Assembly (NCBI RefSeq): GCF_001540865.1
Contig: NC_033640.1
Coordinates: 9,576,834-9,640,833 of the forward strand
DNA: 64,000 nucleotides
Origin: Ananas comosus
Lineage: Eukaryota > Streptophyta > Magnoliopsida > Poales > Bromeliaceae
Direction of reading: 5' to 3'
The position numbers were made by a program, and so were the translations under genes. How positions within the stretch are numbered: position 1 is the stretch's first letter; the number at the start of each line of letters is the position of its first letter. The notes beneath the pieces are model-generated. The model saw only the letters and a program-made list of their open reading frames with translations, ran no database searches and had not been told where the DNA came from. Shown here piece by piece: positions 11,491 to 21,268 of the stretch.

Positions 11491-11540
<50 letters not shown>
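11490..11540. repeat. Poly-T tract of about 50 bp
   Basis: An almost pure T run between small gene 1 and the duplicated block. It could be the A-tail of a minus-strand retroposon, but I see no recognisable body next to it. Confidence 0.8.
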
Positions 11541-12062
11541 CGTAAAGAATCTTATCATATATATTTTTATTCTAATCATATGGATTATTAAAAAAACTGA
11601 GTCAAAATGTTGTCTAGTTTAGAAAATCCCCGCAAGAAGCGAGCCAACGTGGCGTGATGAATAGAACAGAGGCATCATTAAGGGTCGTGTAGTTGCATGT
11701 AGTTATAATTATACGGTAATTGTAACGGTATAAGCTACGCCCAATTATTGAGAGTAATTTTAAACAAAAGATATTGGAGGTAATCTCATTATTATTATAT
11801 ATATAAAATAATAAAATTTTAAAAATTATTTCTCAACTCTATGCAACCAAATAAATTATTTATAATTGCATTGCTTTCTACTACATCCAACCAATCATAA
11901 TGTATGTAGTTGCAACTGCTGCATTTTCAACTACACTGTGTTTGTAATTACATCTAACCAAATGGTCTCTAAATATTGAAAATGGAGATTGAATCCACCA
12001 CCATATAAAATGAAGAGATTTCAAATTAACTTTTATATCATATTAACTAAAAGATCAATTTA

Positions 12063-12096
<34 letters not shown>

Positions 12097-12112
12097 ACAA
12101 TTAAGACATTAA

Positions 12113-12261
12113 CCGACTGTCTCTGGAGCAAGTGGCTTTGGCTTGGTGGTTGGTACCCAAGGTCGCAAATTCGAATTCTAGTTGATTCACATTTCTAGCT
12201 AAGTTTATTTCTAAATGAAATAAACGAAGTGGGTGACGTGCTACCTATCTCTCAAAAAACT
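12113..12261 (+). mobile_element. tRNA-derived SINE, copy 1
   Basis: The 5' part has A-box-like TGGCTTGGTGGTTGGTACC and B-box-like GGTCGCAAATTCGAATTC, the internal polymerase III promoter of a tRNA-derived SINE. The 3' part has AAATAAACGAAGTGGGTGACG and a short A-rich end. A near-perfect 15-bp target duplication surrounds it: CAATTAAGACATTAA at 12098-12112 and CAATCGAGACATTAA at 12262-12276. Related copies are at 14370, 40770 (minus) and 42941. Confidence 0.8.
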
Positions 12262-13019
12262 CAATCGAGACATTAATAGCTCATAAAAGTAATATTCTTG
12301 AGGGTCCACACAGCAAAGCTGGCAACTTAATGCTTTCTCTACTAATAAAAAGATGCAAAAAAGGAAACAAAAAATGAAAAATTGCGAATCGGACCTTCTA
12401 ATTATAGGATTTGCTTGTACTTACTAAAATTATCTCAAATGGTGGCAAATCAAATAATTCCAAACAGAGAATTTACTAAATTATGATTTGCAATTTCATC
12501 GAAATTAGTGATTTGGAGAACTTCAAACCGGATTTGATCCAAAAACCTTTTGTAGGGCATTAAATTCTTTTTTTTTTCTTAGCCTATATCATGTATTAAA
12601 CTTCTAATTATCATTTTAGTCGATCAAAAGTTAAATCAAAATCTAATTTTTGAGTGAAGATTAATGCTTCAGATCTTGAATACTTCATTTGCAACCACTT
12701 AAAAAGAGCTCAATTGACTTTTATTCATAAAATTTTCTTTTTGAATTGAAATTTATTGAGTTTTATTGTTCAATAAGAAAGGGATATTGAGCTATTTTAT
12801 GGAAATCCTATTTTAAATATATGGATTTGGTAATATCACAAGGAATACATAAAGATCACATTATTACATTAATGATTCCAACAACGGAGTTACATAAACA
12901 AGAGCTGTAATTTGTTGGCATACTAGGAATGATCAGGTGCCCAAACAAGATGAAATTAACTTGCATTATCTAAATTCAAAAGCACACACCCACACACACA
13001 TCATATATTTTTGCTCATT

Positions 13020-13235
13020 TTACTCCTGGCTTTTGGTAACATTAGCTCCATTCTCTTCTCCATTAGTGGAAACCGCCGCCGTCGACGGCGAAGGCGAGGC
13101 GCTTGGATTTACTTTTCTTTTTGAGCCCTTTTGGTTACTAGTGACCTTCTCTTCCTCCCCTCTCTTCTCCTTTTGTTTCTTGGTTTGCTCTTTTAGGGAG
13201 TTGATGTAGCCATAGGAAAAGCCCATGGAACTCAT
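13020..13235 (-). CDS. Small basic protein 2 of the cluster, function unknown
   Basis: Single exon, 71 aa. It begins MSSMGFSYGYINSLKEQTKK, then has a strongly charged middle and a Ser/Pro-rich segment (SASPSPSTAA) before an Asn/Glu-rich end. Only the start (M-x-SMG...) and the basic composition recall genes 1 and 4, so common ancestry is inference. A TATAAATA box lies at 13321-13328, about 86 bp upstream, with a (CT)n tract beyond it, both typical of a plant core promoter. The intact frame here contrasts with the frameshifted duplicate at 15374-15499. No signal peptide, membrane segment or known domain is visible. Confidence 0.55.
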   Translation of the reverse strand: MSSMGFSYGYINSLKEQTKKQKEKRGEEEKVTSNQKGSKRKVNPSASPSPSTAAVSTNGEENGANVTKSQE

Positions 13236-13320
13236 GGCTTAGATGGAGGTGTTTGAAGGGGTTTTGGATATAAGTTGACTTTGTGCAAAGATTGTGATAG
13301 GAGTTGATTGGCCGTGGGGG

Positions 13321-13328
13321 TATTTATA
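13321..13328 (-). promoter_or_regulatory. TATA box of small gene 2
   Basis: TATAAATA on the minus strand, 86-93 bp upstream of the ATG at 13235. It is followed further upstream by a (CT)n repeat. Confidence 0.6.
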
Positions 13329-13341
13329 GATCTCAAAGGAC

Positions 13342-13377
<36 letters not shown>

Positions 13378-13794
13378 AATATTAATATTTTGGGCAACAT
13401 AATATTAAAGCGAGCATGTACTAAACTCTCTTATTTTGGGCAACATAATATTAGAGCGAGCTAGTTCTAAACTTATTTAGTTTTAAGAGATGTTTTGTTC
13501 CACAAATTATTTTTGGGAAAAGAAAAAATCTTCCCAAAAAACATCTTTCCGATAGTTTTCATTTTTTAAATAAAAATAACCTAGAAATGGAAAGGAAACT
13601 TTTTTATGAAATCTGAAGAAATCTTTTGCAGGAAAAAACTTTCCCTGGAAATCAAACACCCAAAGTTTCTTATTCAATTCCCACATATATCATAATGGTA
13701 TAAATTCTTGTATATTACGTTTCTTATTTTGTAGATTTTTAATGCACGTGATATGATTCATTTGATCTATATATATATATATATATATATATAG

Positions 13795-13795
13795 N
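13795..13795. other. Ambiguous base N next to a (TA)n run
   Basis: It lies directly after the (TA)n run that terminates duplication copy 1. It probably marks a compressed gap. Confidence 0.7.
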
Positions 13796-14369
13796 AATTT
13801 TAATGAGAGTTATTAACCCGCATCGAATATGGCAATGTTAATGGCATGTCAATATTGATGTACGTCGATGTGCTGGGAATTACTACGGAGACAAGATAAG
13901 TAGTGCGGTGCAACCAAGCGAAGAACGCCCCTAAAAGATTTGATCTGTTGTAAAACTGAGTCAAAAAAATTATTAGGTATACTAATCTTATTTTTATATA
14001 TACTATTCTAAGAAATGCTTTTTTTTTTTTTTACAAAAGGTATCAAAGGTAATCTCATTATTATTATATATATAAAGTAATAAAATTTTAAAAATTATTT
14101 TTCAACTCTATGCAACCAAATAAATTATTTATAATTGCATCGCTTTTTACTACATCCAACCAATCATAATGTATATAGTTGCAACTGCTGCATTTCCAAC
14201 TACACTGTGTTTGTAATTACATCTAACCAAACAGTCCCTAAATATTGAAAATGGAGATTGAATCCACCACCATATAAAATGAAGAGATTTCGAATTAACT
14301 TTTATATCATATTAACTAAAAGATCAATTTAGTATATATATATATATATATCAACAATCAAGACATTAA

Positions 14370-14513
14370 CCGACTGTCTCTAAGTGGCTTTGGCTTGGTG
14401 GTTGGTACCAAAGGTCGCAAATTCGAATTCTAGTTGATTCACATCTCTAGCTAAGTTTATTTTTAAATGAAATAAACGAAGTGGGTGGCGTGCTACCTAT
14501 CTCTCAAAAAACT
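14370..14513 (+). mobile_element. tRNA-derived SINE, copy 2 (carried by the duplication)
   Basis: Same element and position as in copy 1 of the duplication, with a 5-bp loss near its start. The flanking duplication is CAATCAAGACATTAA (14355-14369) and CAATCGAGACATTAA (14514-14528), 14 of 15 identical. The insertion came before the block was duplicated. Confidence 0.8.
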
Positions 14514-15373
14514 CAATCGAGACATTAATAGCTCATAAAAGTAATATTCTTGAGGGTCCACACAGCAAAGCTGGCAACTTAATGTTTTCTCTACTAATAA
14601 AAAGATGCAAAAAAGGAAACAAAAAATGAAAAATTGCGAATCGGACCTTCTAATTATAGGATTTGCTTGTACTTACTAAAATTATCTCAAATGGTGGCAA
14701 ATCAAATAATTCCGAACAGAGAATTTACTAAATTATGATTTGCAATTTCATCGAAATTAGTGATTTGGAGAACTTCAAACAGGATTTGATCCAAAAACCT
14801 TTTGTAGGGCATTAAATTCTTTTTTTTTTCTTAGCCTATATCATGTATTAAACTTCTAATTATCATTTTAGTCGACCAAGTCGATCAAGAATTAAATCAA
14901 AATCTAATTTTTGAGTGAAGATTAATGCTTCAGATCTTGAATACTTCATTTGCAACCACTTAAAAAGAGCTCAATTGACTTTTATTCATGAAATTTTCTT
15001 TTTGAATTGAAATTTATTGAGTTTCATCGTTCAATAAGAAAGGGATATTGAGCTATTTTATGGAAATCCTATTTTAAATATATGGATTTGGTAATATCAC
15101 AAGGAATACATAAAGATCACATTATTACATTAATGATTCCAACAACGGAGTTACATAAACAAGAGCTGTAATTTGTTGGCACACTAGGAATGATCAGGTG
15201 CCCAAACAAGATGAAATTAACTTGCATTATCTAAATTCAAAGGCACACACCCACACACATATATATCATATATTTTTGCTCATTTTACTCCTGGCTTTTG
15301 GTAACATGAGCTCCATTCTCTTCTCCATTAGTGGAAACCGCCGCCGTCGACGGCGAAGGCGAGGCGCTCGGAT

Positions 15374-15499
15374 TTACTTTTCTTTTTGAGCCCTTTTGGT
15401 TACTAGTCCCCTTCTCTTCCTCCCTCTCTTCTCCTTTTGTTTCTTGGTTTGCTCTTTTAGGGAGTTGATGTAGCCATAGGAAAAGCCCATGGAACTCAT
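15374..15499 (-). pseudogene. Frameshifted copy of small gene 2
   Basis: The first 26 codons match the gene at 13020-13235 exactly in protein. Then a run of four C in copy 1 (plus strand CCTCCCCTCTC) is three C here (CCTCCCTCTC). The shifted frame stops after 41 codons, so the Ser/Pro-rich half and C-terminus are lost. The promoter is retained, with TATAAATA at 15595-15602. It could be a pseudogene, a sequencing error in a short C run, or an allele. The upstream and downstream sequence is otherwise as well kept as in copy 1. Confidence 0.7.
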
Positions 15500-15594
15500 G
15501 GCTTAGATGGAGGTGTTTGAAGGGGTTTTGGATATAAGTTGACTTTGTGCAAAGATTGTGATAGGAGTTGATTGGGCACGGGGGTATTTATAGA

Positions 15595-15602
15595 TCTCAA
15601 AG
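15595..15602 (-). promoter_or_regulatory. TATA box of the frameshifted small gene copy
   Basis: TATAAATA on the minus strand, 96 bp or more upstream of the ATG at 15499, matching the box of copy 1. Confidence 0.55.
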
Positions 15603-15605
15603 GAC

Positions 15606-15641
<36 letters not shown>

Positions 15642-16030
15642 AATATTAATATTTTGGGCAACATAATATTAAAGCGAGCCTGTACTAAACTCTCTTATTT
15701 TGGGCAACATAATATTAGAGCGAGCCAGCTCTAAACTCACTTAGTTTTAAGGGATGTTTTGTTCCACGAATTATTTTTGGGAAAAGAAAAAATCTTCCCA
15801 AAAAACATCTTTCCGATAGTTTTTATTTTTTAAATAAAAATAACCTAGAAATGAAAAGAAAATTTTTTTATGAAATCTGAAGAAATCTTTTGCAGGAAAA
15901 AACTTTTCCTGGAAATCAAACACCCAAAGTTTCTTATTCAATTCCCACATTTATCATAATGGTATAAATTCTTGTATATTATGTTTCTTATTTTGTAGAT
16001 TTTTAATGCACGTGATATGATTCATTTGAT

Positions 16031-16058
16031 CTCTCTCTCTCTCTCTCTCTCTCTCTCN

Positions 16059-16094
<36 letters not shown>
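16031..16094. repeat. (CT)n-N-(TA)n compound microsatellite
   Basis: A CT run to 16057, an N at 16058, then a TA run to about 16094. The N at the join suggests an unresolved gap. Confidence 0.85.
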
Positions 16095-16096
<2 letters not shown>

Positions 16097-16426
16097 AATA
16101 TGAAACGTTTAACGGTATAAAGATATTCATATTAATTGAATTTTAATTAAAAAATTTTTTAAACTATTTAAAACAAGATCTATATTCTTGATCTTATAGT
16201 CAAGATTTCTCTCATCACAGTTTAAAAAATATTTATTTTTAGTCTTTTATTTTTGTGTTTACTTGATGAATTAGAGAATAATATCGAAAAAATGTGAAAT
16301 TTGATTTCTAAATGCTTCAAGTGGTATAGGTTATATTCAATGATGTCAATCGTTGATTTGGAGGATCCATTATTGAAAGCAAATGGATGACAACGGAGCT
16401 CGTTTGCTGCTAATAGCTTTCCAGTT

Positions 16427-16430
<4 letters not shown>
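16095..16430. mobile_element. Fold-back MITE, family A, right part only
   Basis: Matches the right two-thirds of the copy at 36870-37410: AACGGTATAAAGATATTC near the start, the phrase GTTGATTTGGAGGATCCATT, and the terminal GCTAATAGCTTTCCAG. The left third is missing. The missing side is where the N at 16058 and (TA)n lie, so the truncation may be an assembly effect. A (CT)n-(TA)n run follows to about 16500. Confidence 0.75.
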
Positions 16431-16498
<68 letters not shown>

Positions 16499-16770
16499 GA
16501 TATATATGTATGTATGTATGTATGTATGACTTTGCTGGACTATTAATTGGTGTAATAGTCCCTACCAACCTACTATTATGCTATTAAATAGAAATTAAGT
16601 GGCTCTACCTACTACAAAGAGGAGATGTGGGGATCATTAGTTCATGCATAATGACTAGTACTCCACCTTCATAATGTGTGCCACATGGTAATCAACTGTG
16701 CCACAAAGTAGAAAACAATTAGATAAACCTAGTGGACAAGGATGCAACAATTATCACCAACAAGTTTTTA

Positions 16771-16953
16771 TTATAGCATTGACCTTGGTTTAATGTTTAA
16801 ACTAATGCTTCAATTCAATCCACTACACACAAGTAAATCACTCCACTTTCTACAATCCATGTTCCCAGTCACAATTTAATCTGTGAGAAAACATGCACAA
16901 ACAACATGCCTACTAAAGTTGCCGTCGATCACCGCTTTCGGTTTCTTCGCGAC
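16771..16953. repeat. Duplicated 3' end of small gene 4
   Basis: This stretch resembles 16962-17115: both contain TTTAATG(C/T)TTAAACTAATGC, then TTCAATTCAAT, then ACTAAAGTTG(C/T)CGT and CCGCTTTCGGTT. The second is the C-terminal coding and 3' flank of the gene at 17065-17256. So a tandem duplication of about 190 bp has left an orphan gene end here. Confidence 0.7.
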
Positions 16954-17064
16954 TAAGCATTTCTTATTGCATTGACCATGTTTTAATGCTTAAACTAATG
17001 CTTCAATTCAATGCACTTTACACAAACCAAGCTCTCATTCACTTACAATCTGTGGGGAAACAAA

Positions 17065-17256
17065 TCAACATGATACTAAAGTTGTCGTAGAACGCCGCTT
17101 TCGGTTGTTCTTCTTCGTGTCCATGTAGAGTACTTTTCTGAGCATTTTAGTGAAACCACATCTCATTTTCTCCTCTTTAGAGACCTCTTTTCTCTTGGTT
17201 TCTTCATTGTTTGCTCTTCTTCTTATTACATATGCTTCTGCTGCTTCTATACCCAT
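17065..17256 (-). CDS. Small basic protein 4 of the cluster, function unknown
   Basis: Single exon, 63 aa from the ATG at 17256; the frame is open slightly further upstream but has no other ATG. It begins MGIEAAEAYVIRRRANNEET and continues with a Lys/Arg/Glu-rich part, RCGFTKMLRKV, and a very basic tail (KKNNRKRR). The MG-x-E-x2-EAYV-x-R start and the R-x-GF-x2-M-x-KV block match the gene at 11030-11239. A TATAAATA box at 17367-17374 lies over 100 bp upstream of this ATG. The basic tail could be a nuclear localisation signal, but that is inference. There is no signal peptide or membrane segment. Confidence 0.6.
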   Translation of the reverse strand: MGIEAAEAYVIRRRANNEETKRKEVSKEEKMRCGFTKMLRKVLYMDTKKNNRKRRSTTTLVSC

Positions 17257-17366
17257 GGAATTAAGCTGTAACAAAGAGTAGTGGAAAAAAAAAAAGTACT
17301 TAGAAAGAAAAGGGCTCTTCTTTTTTTCTCCTTCTTGTATTATTATGTTGAGGCCACTTTTTAGTG

Positions 17367-17374
17367 TATTTATA
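17367..17374 (-). promoter_or_regulatory. TATA box of small gene 4
   Basis: TATAAATA on the minus strand, about 111 bp upstream of the ATG at 17256. Confidence 0.55.
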
Positions 17375-17572
17375 GGACTTCACACATGAGTTATAACTTA
17401 ACTTGGGTGCCAAGTAAAACATAGTGTTGTAGACTTGTTGTGGTCAAATTTAGATGTATTAATAATATTTAGGTCCATGATTCTTGTTGACCTACTTAGG
17501 TGACAAGACCAATTCAACCCAATTGTGTTGGAGATAAACTAAACTAAAAAAAAGATACCGAGAATATCTAGC

Positions 17573-17705
17573 GCAGTATGTTAAGAGCTTAATAATAATT
17601 GGTACCTGAGAGGCTGAGATCCTATGTTCAAAGTCTAATTATTTTATGTTTCTAACTTACCTCATAATTAAAAAAAAAAAAAAAAACTAATAACATGCTA
17701 CCTTT
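17573..17705 (+). mobile_element. Possible old SINE remnant
   Basis: AATAATTGGTACCTGAG followed 20 bp later by TGTTCAAAGTCT resembles diverged A- and B-box spacing of the SINE family above. An A-run and ATAACATGCTACC follow. No target duplication was found. Confidence 0.35.
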
Positions 17706-17766
17706 TTTTTTCTGTGTCACAAAATAAAATCACGAAAAAGGTCTAAGCCATCTTTTACTAAATAGG

Positions 17767-18105
17767 GGTTAATTGCACCATTCCTCACCTAATTTTACTC
17801 GATATTTTTATTTTGATCCTCAATATTTTATTGTTTGCGATTCACAACATGTCTATAACTTTTATCATTTGTTTTAATTAAATCCCTATCATTAAAAAAA
17901 TCATTAATTCTACGGAATTTATCTTTGGTAAGATTTGATGCTGGCGTGATAGTTTTTGTTAGAATTAATAGTGTTTTTAATAATAAGAATCTTATTGAAA
18001 CAAATAATAAAGGTTGGGAATGTGATTACCAAAAGGTTGGGGATCACTGGACCAAAATGAAAATTTGATTAAAAGTTGAAGAGCAATGGTGTAATATATT
18101 AATCC
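17767..18105. mobile_element. Degenerate fold-back MITE
   Basis: The left end GGGTTAATTGCACCATTCCTC and the right end GAGCAATGGTGTAATATATTAATCC are inverted relatives. Complementarity continues inward (CTCAATATTTT against AGGTTGGGGAT-type phrases). It has no open frame and no clear target duplication. It lies in the upstream region of the DYW PPR gene. Confidence 0.55.
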
Positions 18106-18355
18106 TTCTAATTAAGATTCGGCAGAGATACATTCAGATGGTTTAATAACTAAAATAAAATAAATTAAAGTTTACGGACTAAAACGCAAAAAACTATGGC
18201 TCTAATTTACCGTTACTAAATCCAGTTCCCGCCACTCCCAATTCGACCGTTGGAGCTCACCATTACCCATCTCCCTCTCATTCAAACATTTAAACAAATA
18301 GCTACAAAAAAAAAAACTCACATCAAATAGATGATACACAACAACACTCCCCACA

Positions 18356-20761
18356 ATGCTCTCCACCCTTTATCTTCTCCCTCCTCCTCCTCCAATGCTT
18401 CCCCACCAATCCCCACCTCCTCCGCTCCGCGCCTCTTCCGCCGACCACTACGCCTACCTCCTCCAAACAAGCCTCAAATCCGAGACCTTGCGTCTCGGCC
18501 GATCCGTCCACGCCCGCGTCGTCAAAGCCGGGCTCTATGTAAGTGTCTACCTCGCCAACAATCTCATCAACTACTACGCCAAAAATGGCTCCTTTTCCGA
18601 CGCCAACCGCCTGTTCGATGAAATGCCTCTTAGGAATATATTCTCTTGGAATTCTGTTCTTTCTATGTACGCGAAGGCCGGGCAGATCAAGTTAGCAGGT
18701 CAGGTGTTCGATGAAATGCCCGAAAGGGACTCTGTTTCTTGGACCGCGATGATCGTCGGATTCAATCAGATGGGTCGGTTTGAAAAGGTCGTAAACACGT
18801 TCCTAGGCATGGTTCGGGCTGGGATCCCTCCGACCCAGTTCACATTTACTAATGTCTTCTCCTCTTGCGCAGCGAGGGAGGCTCGTGGTGTTGGTAGGAA
18901 GGTGCATTCATTTGTGGTCAAGCTAGGGTTTAGTAGTTGTGTTCCCGTCGCGAATTCAATTCTAAACATGTACGGGAAATCCGGGGATGCCGAGACGGCA
19001 AAGATTGTTTTCAATAGGATGAGACTGAGGAGCATATCGAGTTGGAACTCGATGGTTTCCTTGTATGCTCAGTCGGGTAGGATGGATCTCGCAGTGGCCC
19101 AGTTTGAGGAGATGAGAGAACGAAGTGTTGTCTCTTGGAATGCGATAATAGCGGGATACAATCAAAACGTCTCGGATCTAAAGGCTTTGGAGTTCTTTTC
19201 ATTTATGCTTAAAGATGCTTCTTTGATCCCCGACAATTTTACGCTAACAAGCGTGTTATCTTCTTGCGCCAATCTCGGTATATTGAAATTGGGAAAGCAA
19301 ATACATGCATATGTAATGAGAAGCGAATTGCCATATAATGGGCAGGTGGGAAATGCTTTGATCTCAATGTATGCAAAGTCGGGTGGTGTCGAAAGTGCTC
19401 GAAAAATTGTGGAGACAACGGTCGCGTCCGATCTAAATGTGATATCATTTACAGCTTTATTAGAAGGTTATGTCAAGCTCGGAGACCTGCAACCGGCTCG
19501 AGAAATCTTCGACTTGATGAATTACCGCGATGTGGTAGCGTGGACAGCTATGATAGTTGGTTATGCGCAAAATGGTTTTAACAGTGACGCTATGGAACTC
19601 TTCAAGTTGATGCTTGAAAAAGGCCCAAAGCCAAATAATTATACTCTTGCTGCAGTTCTAAGTGTTTGTTCGAGCTTGGCTTCGTTGGATCACGGAAAAC
19701 AAATTCACTGTAAAGCCATAAGATCAGGGGAAATATGTTCTGTTTCTGTAAGTAATGCGATTATCACCATGTACGCTCGTTCGGGGAGCATTTCGTGGGC
19801 GAGAAGAGTGTTTGATCAAATATATTGGCTTAAGGAAACGATTACGTGGACTTCGATGATCATTGCTTTGGCTCAACACGGGCTGGCGGGAGAAGCCATC
19901 AACCTGTTCGAGGAAATGCTTAAGATAGGCGTGAAGCCCGACCATATAACTTACGTGGGGGTGATTTCGGCGTGCACGCATGGGGGATTGGTAAAAGAAG
20001 GAAAAGGGTACTTTGAACAGATGCAGCGCGAGCACACGATCGAGCCCACGCCGAGCCATTACTCGTGCATGATCGATCTCTTTGCGCGAGCCGGTTGGCT
20101 CCGAGAAGCCCAAGAATTCATCGACAGAATGCCGATAGAGCCTGATTCTATTGCATGGGGGTCGCTCCTCTCCGCTTGCAAAGTGTACAAAAATGCCGAC
20201 TTGGCGAGAACAGCTGCGGAAAGATTATTAGCTACCGATCCCGAAAACGGTGGGGCTTATTCCGCGCTTGCTAATGTTTACTCTGCTTGTGGGAGGTGGG
20301 ATGATGCTGCTAAAACTTGGAAATTGATGAAGGAGAGGTGTGTGAGAAAGGAGCAAGGGTTCAGTTGGATTCAGATCAAGAACAAAGTTCATGTTTTCGG
20401 GGTCGAAGATGGGTTGCACCCCGACAGGGAGGCGATATACAAAACGGCGGCGAACATATGGGAGGAGATCAAGAAAGCAGGGTTTGTTCCCGACATCCAG
20501 TCCGTGTTGCACGACGTCGACGATGAACTCAAGGAGCAATTACTTAGTCATCACAGCGAGAAGCTCGCGATCGCTTACGGGCTGATCAGCACTCCGGAGA
20601 AGACCACTTTGAGAATCATGAAGAACTTACGGGTGTGCAACGATTGTCACGCCGCGATCAAATTCATATCCAAGGTCGTCGACAGGGAGATCATAGTGAG
20701 AGACGCGACTCGGTTCCATCATTTCAGGGATGGATTTTGCTCATGTAAGGACTATTGGTAG
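18356..20761 (+). CDS. PCMP-H41: DYW-type pentatricopeptide repeat RNA-editing factor, likely orthologue of Arabidopsis At2g22070
   Basis: Intronless, 801 aa. A Pro-rich N-terminus is followed by a long array of P, L and S repeats, then E and E+ regions and a complete DYW deaminase domain. The domain has the HxE zinc/catalytic motif (H733-S-E735), the CNDC pair (C761, C764) and the ending CSCKDYW at 795-801. DYW proteins bind one or a few organelle transcripts and deaminate a specific cytidine. The repeat order and many phrases (VHSFVVKLGF, WTSMIIALAQHG, VFGVEDG) match what I remember of At2g22070 (PCMP-H41), so orthology is likely but not computed. The target site and organelle are unknown. 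The start is the second ATG region in the leader, giving a short N-terminal extension. The gene converges on the PPR gene at 21269-23143. Confidence 0.95.
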   Translation: MLSTLYLLPPPPPMLPHQSPPPPLRASSADHYAYLLQTSLKSETLRLGRSVHARVVKAGLYVSVYLANNLINYYAKNGSFSDANRLFDEMPLRNIFSWNSVLSMYAKAGQIKLAGQVFDEMPERDSVSWTAMIVGFNQMGRFEKVVNTFLGMVRAGIPPTQFTFTNVFSSCAAREARGVGRKVHSFVVKLGFSSCVPVANSILNMYGKSGDAETAKIVFNRMRLRSISSWNSMVSLYAQSGRMDLAVAQFEEMRERSVVSWNAIIAGYNQNVSDLKALEFFSFMLKDASLIPDNFTLTSVLSSCANLGILKLGKQIHAYVMRSELPYNGQVGNALISMYAKSGGVESARKIVETTVASDLNVISFTALLEGYVKLGDLQPAREIFDLMNYRDVVAWTAMIVGYAQNGFNSDAMELFKLMLEKGPKPNNYTLAAVLSVCSSLASLDHGKQIHCKAIRSGEICSVSVSNAIITMYARSGSISWARRVFDQIYWLKETITWTSMIIALAQHGLAGEAINLFEEMLKIGVKPDHITYVGVISACTHGGLVKEGKGYFEQMQREHTIEPTPSHYSCMIDLFARAGWLREAQEFIDRMPIEPDSIAWGSLLSACKVYKNADLARTAAERLLATDPENGGAYSALANVYSACGRWDDAAKTWKLMKERCVRKEQGFSWIQIKNKVHVFGVEDGLHPDREAIYKTAANIWEEIKKAGFVPDIQSVLHDVDDELKEQLLSHHSEKLAIAYGLISTPEKTTLRIMKNLRVCNDCHAAIKFISKVVDREIIVRDATRFHHFRDGFCSCKDYW

Positions 20762-21268
20762 GAAAAGTTGTGGCTCTCCAAAAGGATGTGTTTGAGTTAA
20801 TTAATTCACTAAAAGAGGCATTATAAATTATCCGAAGGAAATTGTGGATATTCAAATTTTGATTGTTTGGGAACTCTAATTTTGCAAATAATGCTCAAAG
20901 AAGAAACAAATAGTAATGAAAAACTATATTGGATCTTTGTGGTTGATGAACTCAAGATAAACATCTTGGAACATTTTGAATAAAACAAAGAAATGCATAC
21001 TTCAACATGTATGTTTTTAAAGGGAGTCATTCACATTAACTAGTGAGTGTCATTATAACAAAAGAATAGAGAATCAGAGACTTTTATCTCATTAATTTTA
21101 AGTTCAAAAAAAAAAAAGAAAAAAACCCCCCCAAGATAACTGGATTAGTAACATATAAACACTTTCATTTCACTCTTTACTCCAAAATCTTCATGAAGAT
21201 GTTTTGAACTGGAGATGTTGCACTTTGGTCCTGTAAACAAACAAGTTAATACTATGCCTTGTTTATTA
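20762..21268. other. Convergent intergenic region between two PPR genes
   Basis: The 3' flanks of both genes, AT-rich, with A-runs near 21105-21125. There is no gene or repeat with clear edges. Confidence 0.5.

Larger units (their letters stand above)
11779..13770. repeat. Direct duplication, copy 1 (about 2.0 kb)
   Basis: This block recurs at 14048-16032 with only scattered substitutions and small indels. It starts at GGTAATCTCATTATTATTAT and ends at ATGATTCATTTGATCT, just before a (TA)n run and the N at 13795. It contains a (TA)n run (12064-12094), a SINE (12113-12261), the small gene at 13020-13235 and its (CT)n promoter repeat (about 13349-13373). The offset between copies is about 2265-2269 bp. 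The close match means a recent duplication, or two alleles assembled in series. Confidence 0.9.
14048..16032. repeat. Direct duplication, copy 2 (about 2.0 kb)
   Basis: Second copy of the block at 11779-13770. It has the same SINE at the same place, a shorter (TA)n run, and the duplicated small gene with a 1-bp loss. Copy 2 ends at the same ATGATTCATTTGATCT point, followed by (CT)n and the N at 16058. Confidence 0.9.

Noticed and set aside
11363..11591. Frames with long Phe runs
   Set aside because: Translation of the poly-T tract.
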